The translations under genes and the position numbers were made by a program. A stretch of 64,000 nucleotides of DNA, from NCBI RefSeq assembly GCF_902459485.1, contig NZ_LR699120.1, positions 357,425 to 421,424 on the forward strand. Reading direction: 5' to 3'. Shown here in pieces: positions 56,944 to 64,000 of the stretch. This DNA is from Aquicella siphonis (GTDB lineage Bacteria; Pseudomonadota; Gammaproteobacteria; DSM-16500). Position 1 is the stretch's first letter, and every line of letters begins with the position of its first letter. The notes below the pieces were generated by a model. That model made no database searches. It was not told the origin of the DNA and worked only from the letters and a program-made list of their open reading frames with translations.

Positions 56944-58551
56944 TTACATCCTAAATAATCCATATGTCGTCGGTAAAACAGGCGCGTTCAAGGCGATAGA
57001 CAAGCTCATTCCCACAGTCCTGCGGGTATCTACAGGGTCAATGATACCATCATCCCATAAATGAGCACTGGAATAATAGGCAGACGATTGCTTGTTATAC
57101 TGCTCCAGTAACGGCGCCTTCAAGGCTTTTTCTTCTTCCTCGGTCCAGGATTCTCCATGCCGCTTTTTCTTTTCCCTCGTCACTTGTGCAAGCACACTGG
57201 CAGCCTGTTCACCGCCCATGACGGATATACGCGCGTTAGGCCACATCCACAAAAAACGCGGTTCATAGGCACGACCACACATGGCATAGTTTCCTGCGCC
57301 ATAACTCCCGCCAATGATCACCGTCACTTTTGGCACTTTCGCGCATGCCACGGCGGTTACCAGCTTTGCCCCATTTTTCGCTATTCCTTCCGACTCCACC
57401 TTGCTGCCCACCATAAACCCCGTGATATTTTGCATAAACAACAGAGGTATCCCTCTTTGCGCACATAACTCGATAAAATGCGTGCCTTTCAAAGCAGATT
57501 CGGAAAACAGGATCCCGTTATTGGCAACAATACCGACCGGAATACCCCAGATGTGTGCAAATCCACACACCAGCGTTTTCCCATACAATGCCTTGAATTC
57601 ATCGAATTCCGAACTATCGACAATACGGGTAATGATTTCGCGGACGTCAAAGGGGTAGCGAGAATCTGCCGGAATGATTCCGTATAACTCCTGAGGGTCA
57701 TAAAGAGGCGCATGAGATTCCTGCATGACAACCGAACCTTTCTTCTGATAATTCAGGTTGGCAATAATGCGCCGTGTCATGGCAAGCGCATGTTCATCGT
57801 TTTGCGCGTAATGATCCGCCACACCAGAAGTCCGGCAATGCACATCCGCACCACCCAGTGCTTCCGCCGTCACCACTTCTCCCGTCGCCGCCTTGACCAG
57901 CGGCGGACCAGCCAAAAATATGGTGGCCTGCTCTCGCACCATGATGGATTCATCCGCCATGGCAGGAATATAAGCGCCTCCTGCCGTGCAAGAGCCCATC
58001 ACTACAGCAATCTGAGGTATGGCTTGCGCAGACATGGTGGCTTGGTTATAAAAAATCCGGCCAAAGTGATTTTCATCCGGAAAAACCTCATCCTGCTTGG
58101 GCAGATACGCGCCTCCGGAATCGACGAGATAAATACAGGGCAAGCGGTTTTGCTCGGCTATTTTTTGCGCTCGCAAATGCTTTTTGACTGTAATGGGATA
58201 ATAAGTTCCCCCTTTGACCGTCGCATCATTCACCACCAGCATACAGTCAACACCCATGATGCGGCCGACGCCGGTAATGATGCCGCCCGCCGGGATATCA
58301 TCCTCATAAAGACCATGACCCGCCAACGGAGACAATTCAAGAAAATCCGAACCGGGATCCAGCAATAATTCGATGCGGTCCCGCGGCAGCAATTTCCCAT
58401 GCTGGCGGTGCCGATCCCGGGCTTTTTGACCTCCACCCTCATGGATCTTTTTGATTATTTTCTTCAAATCAGCTGTCAGAGCACGCATGACGCTTGCATT
58501 CTGAATAAACGTTTTATCGTCTTGATTGATTTGTGTTTGAAATCCAGGCAC
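56944..58551 (-). CDS. liuB: Methylcrotonyl-CoA carboxylase, carboxyltransferase (beta) subunit
   Basis: 535-residue carboxyltransferase of the biotin-dependent MCC complex. It has the paired crotonase-like halves of the family: [20 protein letters not shown] near the start, [16 protein letters not shown] in the N half, and [11 protein letters not shown] and [19 protein letters not shown] in the C half. The biotinylated alpha subunit (LiuD) it needs is not encoded in this operon. It lies 13 bases after liuA. Confidence 0.96.
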   Translation of the reverse strand: MPGFQTQINQDDKTFIQNASVMRALTADLKKIIKKIHEGGGQKARDRHRQHGKLLPRDRIELLLDPGSDFLELSPLAGHGLYEDDIPAGGIITGVGRIMGVDCMLVVNDATVKGGTYYPITVKKHLRAQKIAEQNRLPCIYLVDSGGAYLPKQDEVFPDENHFGRIFYNQATMSAQAIPQIAVVMGSCTAGGAYIPAMADESIMVREQATIFLAGPPLVKAATGEVVTAEALGGADVHCRTSGVADHYAQNDEHALAMTRRIIANLNYQKKGSVVMQESHAPLYDPQELYGIIPADSRYPFDVREIITRIVDSSEFDEFKALYGKTLVCGFAHIWGIPVGIVANNGILFSESALKGTHFIELCAQRGIPLLFMQNITGFMVGSKVESEGIAKNGAKLVTAVACAKVPKVTVIIGGSYGAGNYAMCGRAYEPRFLWMWPNARISVMGGEQAASVLAQVTREKKKRHGESWTEEEEKALKAPLLEQYNKQSSAYYSSAHLWDDGIIDPVDTRRTVGMSLSIALNAPVLPTTYGLFRM

Positions 58552-58564
58552 GGTTGATCCTCAC

Positions 58565-59722
58565 TTATTTAGTCTCATCAAATAATTCCCGCCCAATCAG
58601 CATGCGGCGTATTTCAGAAGTCCCAGCGCCAATTTCATATAATTTTGCATCACGCCACAACCGGCCGGTGGGATAATCATTGATATAACCATTTCCACCC
58701 AAGCATTGTATAGCTTCGCCGGCCATCCAGGTGGCTCTCTCGGCCGTATAGAGAATCACTGAGGCAGCGTCCTTGCGAGTCACATCGCCGCGGTCACAAG
58801 CCTTGGCAACCGCATAAAGATACGATTCCGACGTCATAAGCGCGGTATACATATCGGCAAGCTTGGCTTGCATCATTTCAAACTCTCCAATGGATTTGCC
58901 AAACTGCTTGCGTTGATGAACATACGGCATCACGATATCCATACAGGCGTGCATGATGCCTACCGGCCCTGCTGCAAGCACCACCCGTTCATAATTCAAT
59001 CCTCGCATTAACACTTTCGCACCATGGTTTTCTTTCCCCAGAAGATTCTCGGCCGGTACTGCGCAATTCTCAAATACCAATTCACAGGTATTAGAACCAC
59101 GCATGCCAAGCTTGTCCAGCTTTTGAGCGGTATGAAACCCTGCAAAACCTTTCTCGATCAGAAAAGTGCTGATTCCGCGCGAGCCGCCATGAGGATTCGT
59201 GCGCGCATACACTACCAGTACATCCGCGTCAGGGCCGTTGGTAATCCACATTTTGGTGCCGTTTAGCACAAAATGATCCCCTTTACGTTCAGCGCGCAGC
59301 TGCATGCCCATGACATCCGAACCTGCCTGAGTTTCACTCATTGCAAGTGCGCCCACGTATTCGCCGCTGCATAATCTGGGAAGATATCGCATTTTTTGCT
59401 CATGTGTCCCGTTGAGACGGATCTGGTTCACACACAAGTTGGAATGCGCGCCATAACTTAAACCGATCGCAGCAGACGCGCGGCTGATTTCAGCCATGGC
59501 GACCGCATGCTCAAGATACCCTAAACCGGATCCGCCATATTCTTCTTCAACAGTAATGCCCAGCAATCCCAACTGCCCCAATTTAGGCCATAGTTCGACT
59601 GGAAAATGGTTGCTGCTATCAATTTCTGCGGCCCGGATCGCAATTTCACGCTCGGCAAATTCACTGACTGCTTCGCGCAGCATATCTACCGTTTCGCCTA
59701 GCGCAAAATTCAAAAACGTCAT
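58565..59722 (-). CDS. liuA: Isovaleryl-CoA dehydrogenase
   Basis: 385-residue FAD acyl-CoA dehydrogenase opening the leucine pathway; electrons go to ETF. Signatures: [55 protein letters not shown] and [16 protein letters not shown]. In IVD the catalytic glutamate lies on helix G (ACAD numbering about 254), and [11 protein letters not shown] in that region matches. First gene of the liuA-liuB-liuC-mvaB transcript; no LiuR regulator is adjacent. Confidence 0.95.
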   Translation of the reverse strand: MTFLNFALGETVDMLREAVSEFAEREIAIRAAEIDSSNHFPVELWPKLGQLGLLGITVEEEYGGSGLGYLEHAVAMAEISRASAAIGLSYGAHSNLCVNQIRLNGTHEQKMRYLPRLCSGEYVGALAMSETQAGSDVMGMQLRAERKGDHFVLNGTKMWITNGPDADVLVVYARTNPHGGSRGISTFLIEKGFAGFHTAQKLDKLGMRGSNTCELVFENCAVPAENLLGKENHGAKVLMRGLNYERVVLAAGPVGIMHACMDIVMPYVHQRKQFGKSIGEFEMMQAKLADMYTALMTSESYLYAVAKACDRGDVTRKDAASVILYTAERATWMAGEAIQCLGGNGYINDYPTGRLWRDAKLYEIGAGTSEIRRMLIGRELFDETK

Positions 59723-59884
59723 GTTCCTCTCCTGCGTGGTCTGTAGTCATGGTTTCGTCAAATTGTACCTAAAACGCATTCGCTTGAAATAAATTTTTCG
59801 CTATTAAATTAATTAACGCCAGTCTCATAAAAATCCCGACACAATCATTACCTATCAGCGGCAACTCACGCCTTATAGCACAAT

Positions 59885-59901
59885 CTTAAGAATTTCTTAA
59901 G
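59885..59901 (+). promoter_or_regulatory. Exact PmrA box upstream of the 292-residue hypothetical gene
   Basis: CTTAAG-AATTT-CTTAAG matches YTTAAK-N5-YTTAAK at every defined position and is also a 17-bp perfect inverted repeat (CTTAAGAA-T-TTCTTAAG). A TAGTAT -10-like hexamer lies at 59912-59917, 10 bases later, placing the box over the -35 region, as expected for PmrA activation. Confidence 0.7.
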
Positions 59902-59971
59902 CAAATTGAATTAGTATTGATTTTTGTCATCCTGGAAATGCGTACTTCATTCTTTAATAAGGAGTCTTCCC

Positions 59972-60850
59972 ATGCCCCTTCCGAATCCCCGGGTTTTCAC
60001 GGCTTTTTTAAATGAATACCTACAATTTCGCCGCACTCATACATGGAGTTCAGTGCAGGGAATTCTCGAATCTCTCTACCGGGATAATGAGGTCAGCAAA
60101 TCGGGGACTTGTTTAGTCGTCAACCGGATGTTTTATGCTGACTCTGATGATCTTCATTCCAAGCTGGCAGATAAATTGCAAGCAGTAGAAGGCTGGGTCA
60201 AATTGTTAACTGATTTGACTAAATACGGCACAGAACAATCCATGCTTTCCGCCACTATTCATGCGATTCGGACTTACGCGATCGCAAAGTTACAGGAATC
60301 CGACCTGGCCCATGACTTTAATGCCTATATTGATGCATTGCGGCATGAAGCCAATGAACAGGAAGCTGGAATCCTCAGATTGATGGCTGAAAAAAAATCA
60401 AAGGAAGAAGTCGATGCGCTCATCCAGGTATATCATTTCAACCTGATCAAATTGTCTCAACTGGGTGATACCATTTCCACCTGCAAGGCCATGCGCGCAG
60501 GATTGTTCCCCAATCTGTTGTGCCCTGATTTACACCGCGACGCCAAGCTTCCAAAGAGCAAAACTCTGAATGAGAATATTCCCTTCTATTTTCAGCCTAA
60601 TTACTTTCTTTTTCATTATGAGTTTTACTATCGCTCGCAGGATCATCTGCAAATCAGCTTTGAAGAATTCGAAAGACGCTGTGAAGGAGGGACAAACCAG
60701 ATTTTACAAGCAGAGCCGCAGAAATCCTCCACACCCGGCATGTTGTCTGGCATCGGCAGCATATTTCGCTTCCCGTCTTTCATAGGAGGAAATTCCAATC
60801 CTGCCTCCTCGACGCTTCCTGGTGCCGAAGTCCCAAAGTACGGCCAATGA
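59972..60850 (+). CDS. Hypothetical protein with an exact PmrA box, candidate effector
   Basis: 292-residue soluble protein that I do not recognise. Residues 1-190 are helical and charged (HEANEQEAGILRLMAEKKSK), then a Phe/Tyr-rich segment (PFYFQPNYFLFHYEFYYRSQ) and a Ser/Pro/Gly-rich disordered tail (GNSNPASSTLPGAEVPKYGQ) of the sort found at the secreted end of many Dot/Icm substrates. The ATG at 59972 follows AAGGAG with an 8-base spacer. A perfect PmrA box lies 70 bases upstream. Function unknown. Confidence 0.7.
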   Translation: MPLPNPRVFTAFLNEYLQFRRTHTWSSVQGILESLYRDNEVSKSGTCLVVNRMFYADSDDLHSKLADKLQAVEGWVKLLTDLTKYGTEQSMLSATIHAIRTYAIAKLQESDLAHDFNAYIDALRHEANEQEAGILRLMAEKKSKEEVDALIQVYHFNLIKLSQLGDTISTCKAMRAGLFPNLLCPDLHRDAKLPKSKTLNENIPFYFQPNYFLFHYEFYYRSQDHLQISFEEFERRCEGGTNQILQAEPQKSSTPGMLSGIGSIFRFPSFIGGNSNPASSTLPGAEVPKYGQ

Positions 60851-60936
60851 AACTCGCGCGGCCTTAGAATCCATTTGACGAACCGGTCCCGCGGCGTTAC
60901 TCTCTTCGACCCGATAACAACGCCGCGTTTGCTGCT

Positions 60937-62130
60937 ATGCCACTGCCCTCTGTCCGTTTAAAAAAAGGTGAAGACCGCCGTATTCGCTCAGGGCATCCCT
61001 GGGTATATAGTAATGAAATTGATACCCGCGCCACGCCGATGAAAAGCTTGAATCCAGGCCAGGAAGTATTTGTTCAAGGACACGATCAGACTCCTCTGGG
61101 CGTGGCTTATGCCAACCCTCACTCGCTGATCGCGGCCCGTCTTTTCTCTCGCAATCCGGAAGACCGGCTGGACCAGGGCTTGATCACCCGTCGTATCCTG
61201 GCTGCGCTCGCACTGCGCGAACACCTGTTTTCCTGTTCCAGTTACCGCCTGGTGTTCAGCGAAGCGGATCAATTGCCAGGAGTGGTGATAGACCGGTTCG
61301 GTAATGACTTTGTCATGCAGATCAATACCGCCGGAATGGAGCTCAAAACCAATGCCATTGTCGGCGCCCTGCGAGAATGTTTTCCTGATCTGACATCCCT
61401 GCTTTTGCGAAATGACAGCCCGATTCGCGTACAGGAAGGCCTGGAAATTGATGTCAGACCGGCTTTCGGGCGTCCTCCTGATGTCATCACGCTGGAAGAA
61501 AACGGCATCACATTTACTGCGCCATTATTGAAGGGACAAAAAACCGGCTGGTTTTATGATCACCGTCTGAACCGCGCGCGCTTGAGAGCTTACGCTAGGC
61601 ATCGCACCGTGCTGGACGTGTTCAGCTATGTTGGCGGCTGGGGCGTGCAAGCTGCCGTTTATGGAGCCAATCATGTGGATTGTATCGAAGTGTCTGAGCT
61701 TGCCGCCGGCTTTATAGCGCAAAACGCGAAACTCAATCAGGTTGAAAATCAGGTTTCCGTAATTTGCGACGATGCATTCACCGCCCTGAAAAGATTGCAC
61801 CAGCAAGGAAAACAATATCAAGTCATTGTGCTCGATCCGCCTGCTTTTATCAAAAAGGCGAAGGATCGCAAGGAAGGATTGCTCGCATATCAACGGCTGA
61901 ATGAACTGGCTCTCAAGCTGCTGCCGGCTGACGGCATTCTTTTTTCCTGTTCTTGTTCCATGCACCTCAGCATGGAAGACCTGATAGGCATCCTGCAGCG
62001 CTGTGCCTACCGGACACAAAGCACAATCCAGATCCTTGAGCGCGGTCACCAGGGACCGGATCATCCTGTGCATCTTTGCATTCCTGAAACAGATTACCTC
62101 AAGGCTGTCGTTGTCAGAAAGCAGGGGTGA
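60937..62130 (+). CDS. rlmI: 23S rRNA (cytosine-C5) methyltransferase RlmI-like
   Basis: 397-residue class I SAM methyltransferase with an N-terminal PUA domain (about 1-75: VRLKKGEDRRIRSGHPWVYS). The RlmI/EEHEE-type catalytic half has GWFYDHRLNR, the SAM loop VLDVFSYVGGWGVQAA, the acidic CIEVSELA and the active LDPPAFIKKAKDRKEG, with SCSCSMHLSMED carrying the second cysteine region. E. coli RlmI methylates C1962 of 23S rRNA. The ribosome-binding site is weak. A strong hairpin terminator follows at 62171. Confidence 0.93.
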   Translation: MPLPSVRLKKGEDRRIRSGHPWVYSNEIDTRATPMKSLNPGQEVFVQGHDQTPLGVAYANPHSLIAARLFSRNPEDRLDQGLITRRILAALALREHLFSCSSYRLVFSEADQLPGVVIDRFGNDFVMQINTAGMELKTNAIVGALRECFPDLTSLLLRNDSPIRVQEGLEIDVRPAFGRPPDVITLEENGITFTAPLLKGQKTGWFYDHRLNRARLRAYARHRTVLDVFSYVGGWGVQAAVYGANHVDCIEVSELAAGFIAQNAKLNQVENQVSVICDDAFTALKRLHQQGKQYQVIVLDPPAFIKKAKDRKEGLLAYQRLNELALKLLPADGILFSCSCSMHLSMEDLIGILQRCAYRTQSTIQILERGHQGPDHPVHLCIPETDYLKAVVVRKQG

Positions 62131-62170
62131 GCTTGCCGCATGACCTCAAAAAGCGGATCTCATAAAATAA

Positions 62171-62204
62171 AAAACCAGGAGATCTAGCCAGATCCCCTGG
62201 TTTT
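62171..62204. terminator. Bidirectional rho-independent terminator
   Basis: AAAACCAGGAGATCT-AGCC-AGATCCCCTGGTTTT: 15-bp arms with one mismatch and a 4-base loop. On the plus strand it is followed by a T-run after rlmI; on the minus strand it ends in GGTTTTTTATTTTATG just past the micropeptide gene, an excellent U-tract. Confidence 0.93.
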
Positions 62205-62216
62205 TGCCTGCTATTG

Positions 62217-62261
62217 TTACTTTTTCTTTTTCGCTCCGCCTTTTTTCTTTTTCGCTACCAT
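62217..62261 (-). CDS. 14-residue lysine-rich micropeptide
   Basis: Complete micro-ORF: ATG at 62261, product MVAKKKKGGAKKKK, stop TAA at 62217. Eight of 14 residues are lysine, and the peptide is an internal near-repeat (AKKKK-GG-AKKKK). AGGGAG lies 8 bases upstream of the ATG, a promoter sits at 62307-62334 and a strong terminator begins 12 bases after the stop, so it is a stand-alone transcription unit of about 130 nt. It could bind nucleic acid or membranes, or the transcript could act as a small RNA. Function unknown. Confidence 0.6.
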   Translation of the reverse strand: MVAKKKKGGAKKKK

Positions 62262-62306
62262 GATGTTTCTCCCTGTAGGTTGAAAGAACTATAGATGAAC
62301 GATTCA

Positions 62307-62334
62307 ATTATAGCTCATTTGTCGATATTGTGAA
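62307..62334 (-). promoter_or_regulatory. Sigma-70 promoter of the micropeptide gene
   Basis: On the minus strand TTCACA (62334-62329), a 16-base spacer and TATAAT (62312-62307): 5 of 6 and 6 of 6 matches to consensus. Predicted start near 62300, giving a leader of about 40 bases before the ATG. Confidence 0.7.
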
Positions 62335-62393
62335 TAAGGACTATTACTAACAAACTCGCCTCCGGATTCCTAATATCCCCGATATCAGGATCA

Positions 62394-63821
62394 TTACTCA
62401 TTTGATCGCAACAATGGATGGTCAGGATCGAAGGATTTCAGTTTTTGCCAGGCTTCTATTTTGATTTCATCCTGAAGAGAAACAAATTCATCCAAAGTCG
62501 GCACATTGAGAAAATCCATCTCGCGCACGGCGAATTGCCGCAACAATGCCTTGATTTGCGGAGACTCCCATACATTTTCGCGTGTATACTTGCTCCGCTG
62601 CAATTTCAGAATGGTCTTGATCACAGGTTCCGCGGCACGTTGAAAATCCGCCATGAATTGTTGGCGGTCTTCAGTAGAAAGTGACTCAATGGCTTCATGA
62701 ATCAGATTTTCCCTATGGTGATGATAGTCTTCACGGATTGATTCAATTTGCCGTTTCACCTCTGCGAATTCCAATTCCATTCTTGCACCCTCAAGATCGA
62801 TGACAGGCAAAGAGGCGGATTTCGCGGGCTGATAATTGTTTTTGACTGCGCTGAGGAGATACCCGGCAAGGTTTTGCACCTTGCCGTCCTGAAACGGCTT
62901 GGAATTTTCGATGACAGTCATTTTGTCCTGAATGTACTGGCCGTCATATTGAGAAAAGATCTGTTCTATCTGTTCATTGGACAACCCATAAAGGCTGGTT
63001 AATCTGGTCCTTATTTCTTCATGGCCAGAATCCGTCTGCAAACTGGCGGCCTGTTTGTTTCCCCCAAGACGGGTTTTTTTCGCGCGTTCTTTTAGTTTAA
63101 AGCGGACCTTGACTACCTTTCGCCCTTCACGCACATATTCTGATTCTATGACCAGATCAGAATATGTGTTAACCTCTTCAACCGCCTTGTCCAACACCCG
63201 TCGTTTAAAATCGCGAAACACCTCATACTTTCCGGCAGGAACACCCATAAGCTTCTTAAACAAATCCATATCAAACCATTTGGTAGTGGGAAGCCCCCGA
63301 TAACGTATGCAGTTCTCATATAACGCCAGTCCATAGCTGGATCGGAACCGGGACTGTATGACCAAGTCAATTTTTCCGAACATGGAAGGTGAATGCAGCA
63401 ATTGCTTCATACGGGGAGAATATGCGTAATAACAAAGCGGGCCTTCCAGACTGACGCTCGCGATAATGGAACTTGCTGTCCAGTTTTCAGAACCGGTTTC
63501 ATCATTAATCAAATTCCATTCAATCACGGTTGAAATCAATCCCTTGAACGCCTCTTTAATCGCGGCGTGATTGTGTCCCTGATAGCCTATTAAACGGCAA
63601 AGCTGGTTCACAGTGATCTCGTGCTCATCTTTAAGCATGAGTTCTTTGTAGGCATGATATAGCAAGGCATTCGTGATCTTGCGCTGTAACAAGCTTAGTG
63701 TATTCGAGCAATGGATAGTCGCCGCATGTTTTTTCAGCTCCTTCTTGATTTCTTTTTTTTCCTGTCCCACATCCGTCACATGTTGTCCCATATTCGTCAC
63801 ATCCCTTCCCATGAACGTCAC
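62394..63821 (-). CDS. Rep_3-family replication initiator protein
   Basis: About 475 residues. The N-terminal two-thirds shows tandem winged-helix features of plasmid RepB/Rep_3 initiators: NTLSLLQRKITNALLYHAYK, a WNLINDETGSENWTASSII loop, SSYGLALYENCIRYRG, TKWFDMDLFKKLMGV and VNTYSDLVIESEYVREGRKV. The C-terminal part is a charged helical extension. The first codons (GTG at 63821; ATG at 63812) lie inside the iteron array, so MGRDVT-NMGQHVT-DVGQ are translated iterons and the real start may be later, before about residue 24. Such proteins bind iterons and start plasmid replication; here it borders chromosomal-type genes. Confidence 0.85.
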   Translation of the reverse strand: MTFMGRDVTNMGQHVTDVGQEKKEIKKELKKHAATIHCSNTLSLLQRKITNALLYHAYKELMLKDEHEITVNQLCRLIGYQGHNHAAIKEAFKGLISTVIEWNLINDETGSENWTASSIIASVSLEGPLCYYAYSPRMKQLLHSPSMFGKIDLVIQSRFRSSYGLALYENCIRYRGLPTTKWFDMDLFKKLMGVPAGKYEVFRDFKRRVLDKAVEEVNTYSDLVIESEYVREGRKVVKVRFKLKERAKKTRLGGNKQAASLQTDSGHEEIRTRLTSLYGLSNEQIEQIFSQYDGQYIQDKMTVIENSKPFQDGKVQNLAGYLLSAVKNNYQPAKSASLPVIDLEGARMELEFAEVKRQIESIREDYHHHRENLIHEAIESLSTEDRQQFMADFQRAAEPVIKTILKLQRSKYTRENVWESPQIKALLRQFAVREMDFLNVPTLDEFVSLQDEIKIEAWQKLKSFDPDHPLLRSNE

Positions 63822-63865
63822 ACTTCATCCCATATCCGTCACATCGTTTCCCATAAATGTCACAT
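63765..63865. repeat. Five iterons, candidate replication origin
   Basis: Direct repeats of 17 bp with consensus TCCCATATCCGTCACAT start at 63765, 63786, 63807, 63828 and 63849, exactly 21 bp apart (two helical turns). The GTCACA core is intact in all five copies. The first three lie in the 5' coding part of the rep gene and the last two upstream. The flank 63866-64000 is very AT-rich (many AAAC/TAAA tracts), as expected for an unwinding region. No good DnaA box was found. Confidence 0.88.
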
Positions 63866-64000
63866 TTCTCGTGTTAAAAAACATTGTTATCAATATGTTA
63901 TCGGTACGTAAACAAAAACTAAACTAAAGATAAACAAACACACAACAAGATAATGCAAATTCATACGTGTTTTTTTATTTATGTTAAAACATAACAAATG

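Noticed and set aside
63866..64000. DnaA boxes beside the iterons (TTATCAATA, TTATCGGTA)
   Set aside because: Each differs from TTATCCACA at two or more positions in very AT-rich DNA, so they were not called.

Overview
The window looks like a chromosomal segment, or a large replicon carrying chromosomal-type genes, from a gammaproteobacterium of the order Legionellales (Legionella/Coxiella/Aquicella-like). This is inferred from gene content, not from a database search. The clues are an ankyrin protein resembling the Legionella core effector AnkH/LegA3, several large proteins of unknown function that look like Dot/Icm substrates, and four copies of a direct-repeat motif matching the PmrA box (YTTAAK-N5-YTTAAK). 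In Legionella and Coxiella, PmrA controls effector genes. TGA works as a normal stop codon throughout. No rRNA, tRNA, CRISPR array or insertion sequence was recognised.

Layout. 1-6893: histidine utilisation (hutI on the minus strand, diverging from hutG-hutU-hutH), followed by an APC permease and a phytanoyl-CoA-dioxygenase-like protein. 6894-9918: a visibly AT-rich island with a small ORF and an 880-residue candidate effector ending in a nuclear-localisation-like tail. 10263-17992: housekeeping and stress genes (three GNATs, beta-carbonic anhydrase, GST, MsrB-MsrA fusion, SIMPL protein, NudC, VIT-type metal transporter). 18127-25565: an AAA ATPase, a DUF378 protein, an unknown protein, a phosphopantetheinyl transferase, a phasin-like protein, lysA, an isobutyryl-CoA-dehydrogenase-like enzyme and 3-hydroxybutyrate dehydrogenase. 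25715-29001: a bufferin-type RiPP operon (DUF2282 precursor, VTT/TVP38 membrane protein, DUF692 MNIO, DUF2063 partner, Nudix). 29176-32344: a papain-like protease gene broken by a TGA, the ankyrin protein and its small upstream partner. 32450-36259: etfB-etfA-MFS and an SDR. 36595-44942: htpX, a KimA-like K+ importer, a DUF945 protein ending in 21 perfect hexapeptide repeats, a CusRS-like two-component system, tpx and a CoA-binding protein. 45033-55036: another candidate effector, thiolase, ETF-QO, a small unknown gene, a secreted protein, bioY, DUF1284, ALDH and an APC permease. 55057-59722: the leucine-degradation operon liuA-liuB-liuC-mvaB, lacking liuD. 59972-62130: another candidate effector and rlmI. 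62171-62334: a complete micro-transcription unit for a 14-residue lysine-rich peptide. 62394-63900: a Rep_3-type replication initiator with five 21-bp-spaced iterons running into its own 5' end.

How the genes fit together. The acyl-CoA dehydrogenases (valine and leucine pathways), ETF, ETF-QO, thiolase, HMG-CoA lyase and the SDRs form a coherent amino-acid and acyl-CoA oxidation programme that feeds electrons to ubiquinone. With hut and the two APC permeases they suggest growth on amino acids, as is usual for intracellular Legionellales. The phasin-like gene and 3-hydroxybutyrate dehydrogenase suggest polyhydroxybutyrate storage. The four PmrA-like boxes all lie in front of genes of unknown function and none was seen in front of metabolic genes, which suggests a dispersed virulence regulon. 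The bufferin operon points to copper or other metal buffering, with an unusual membrane partner in place of the usual DoxX protein.
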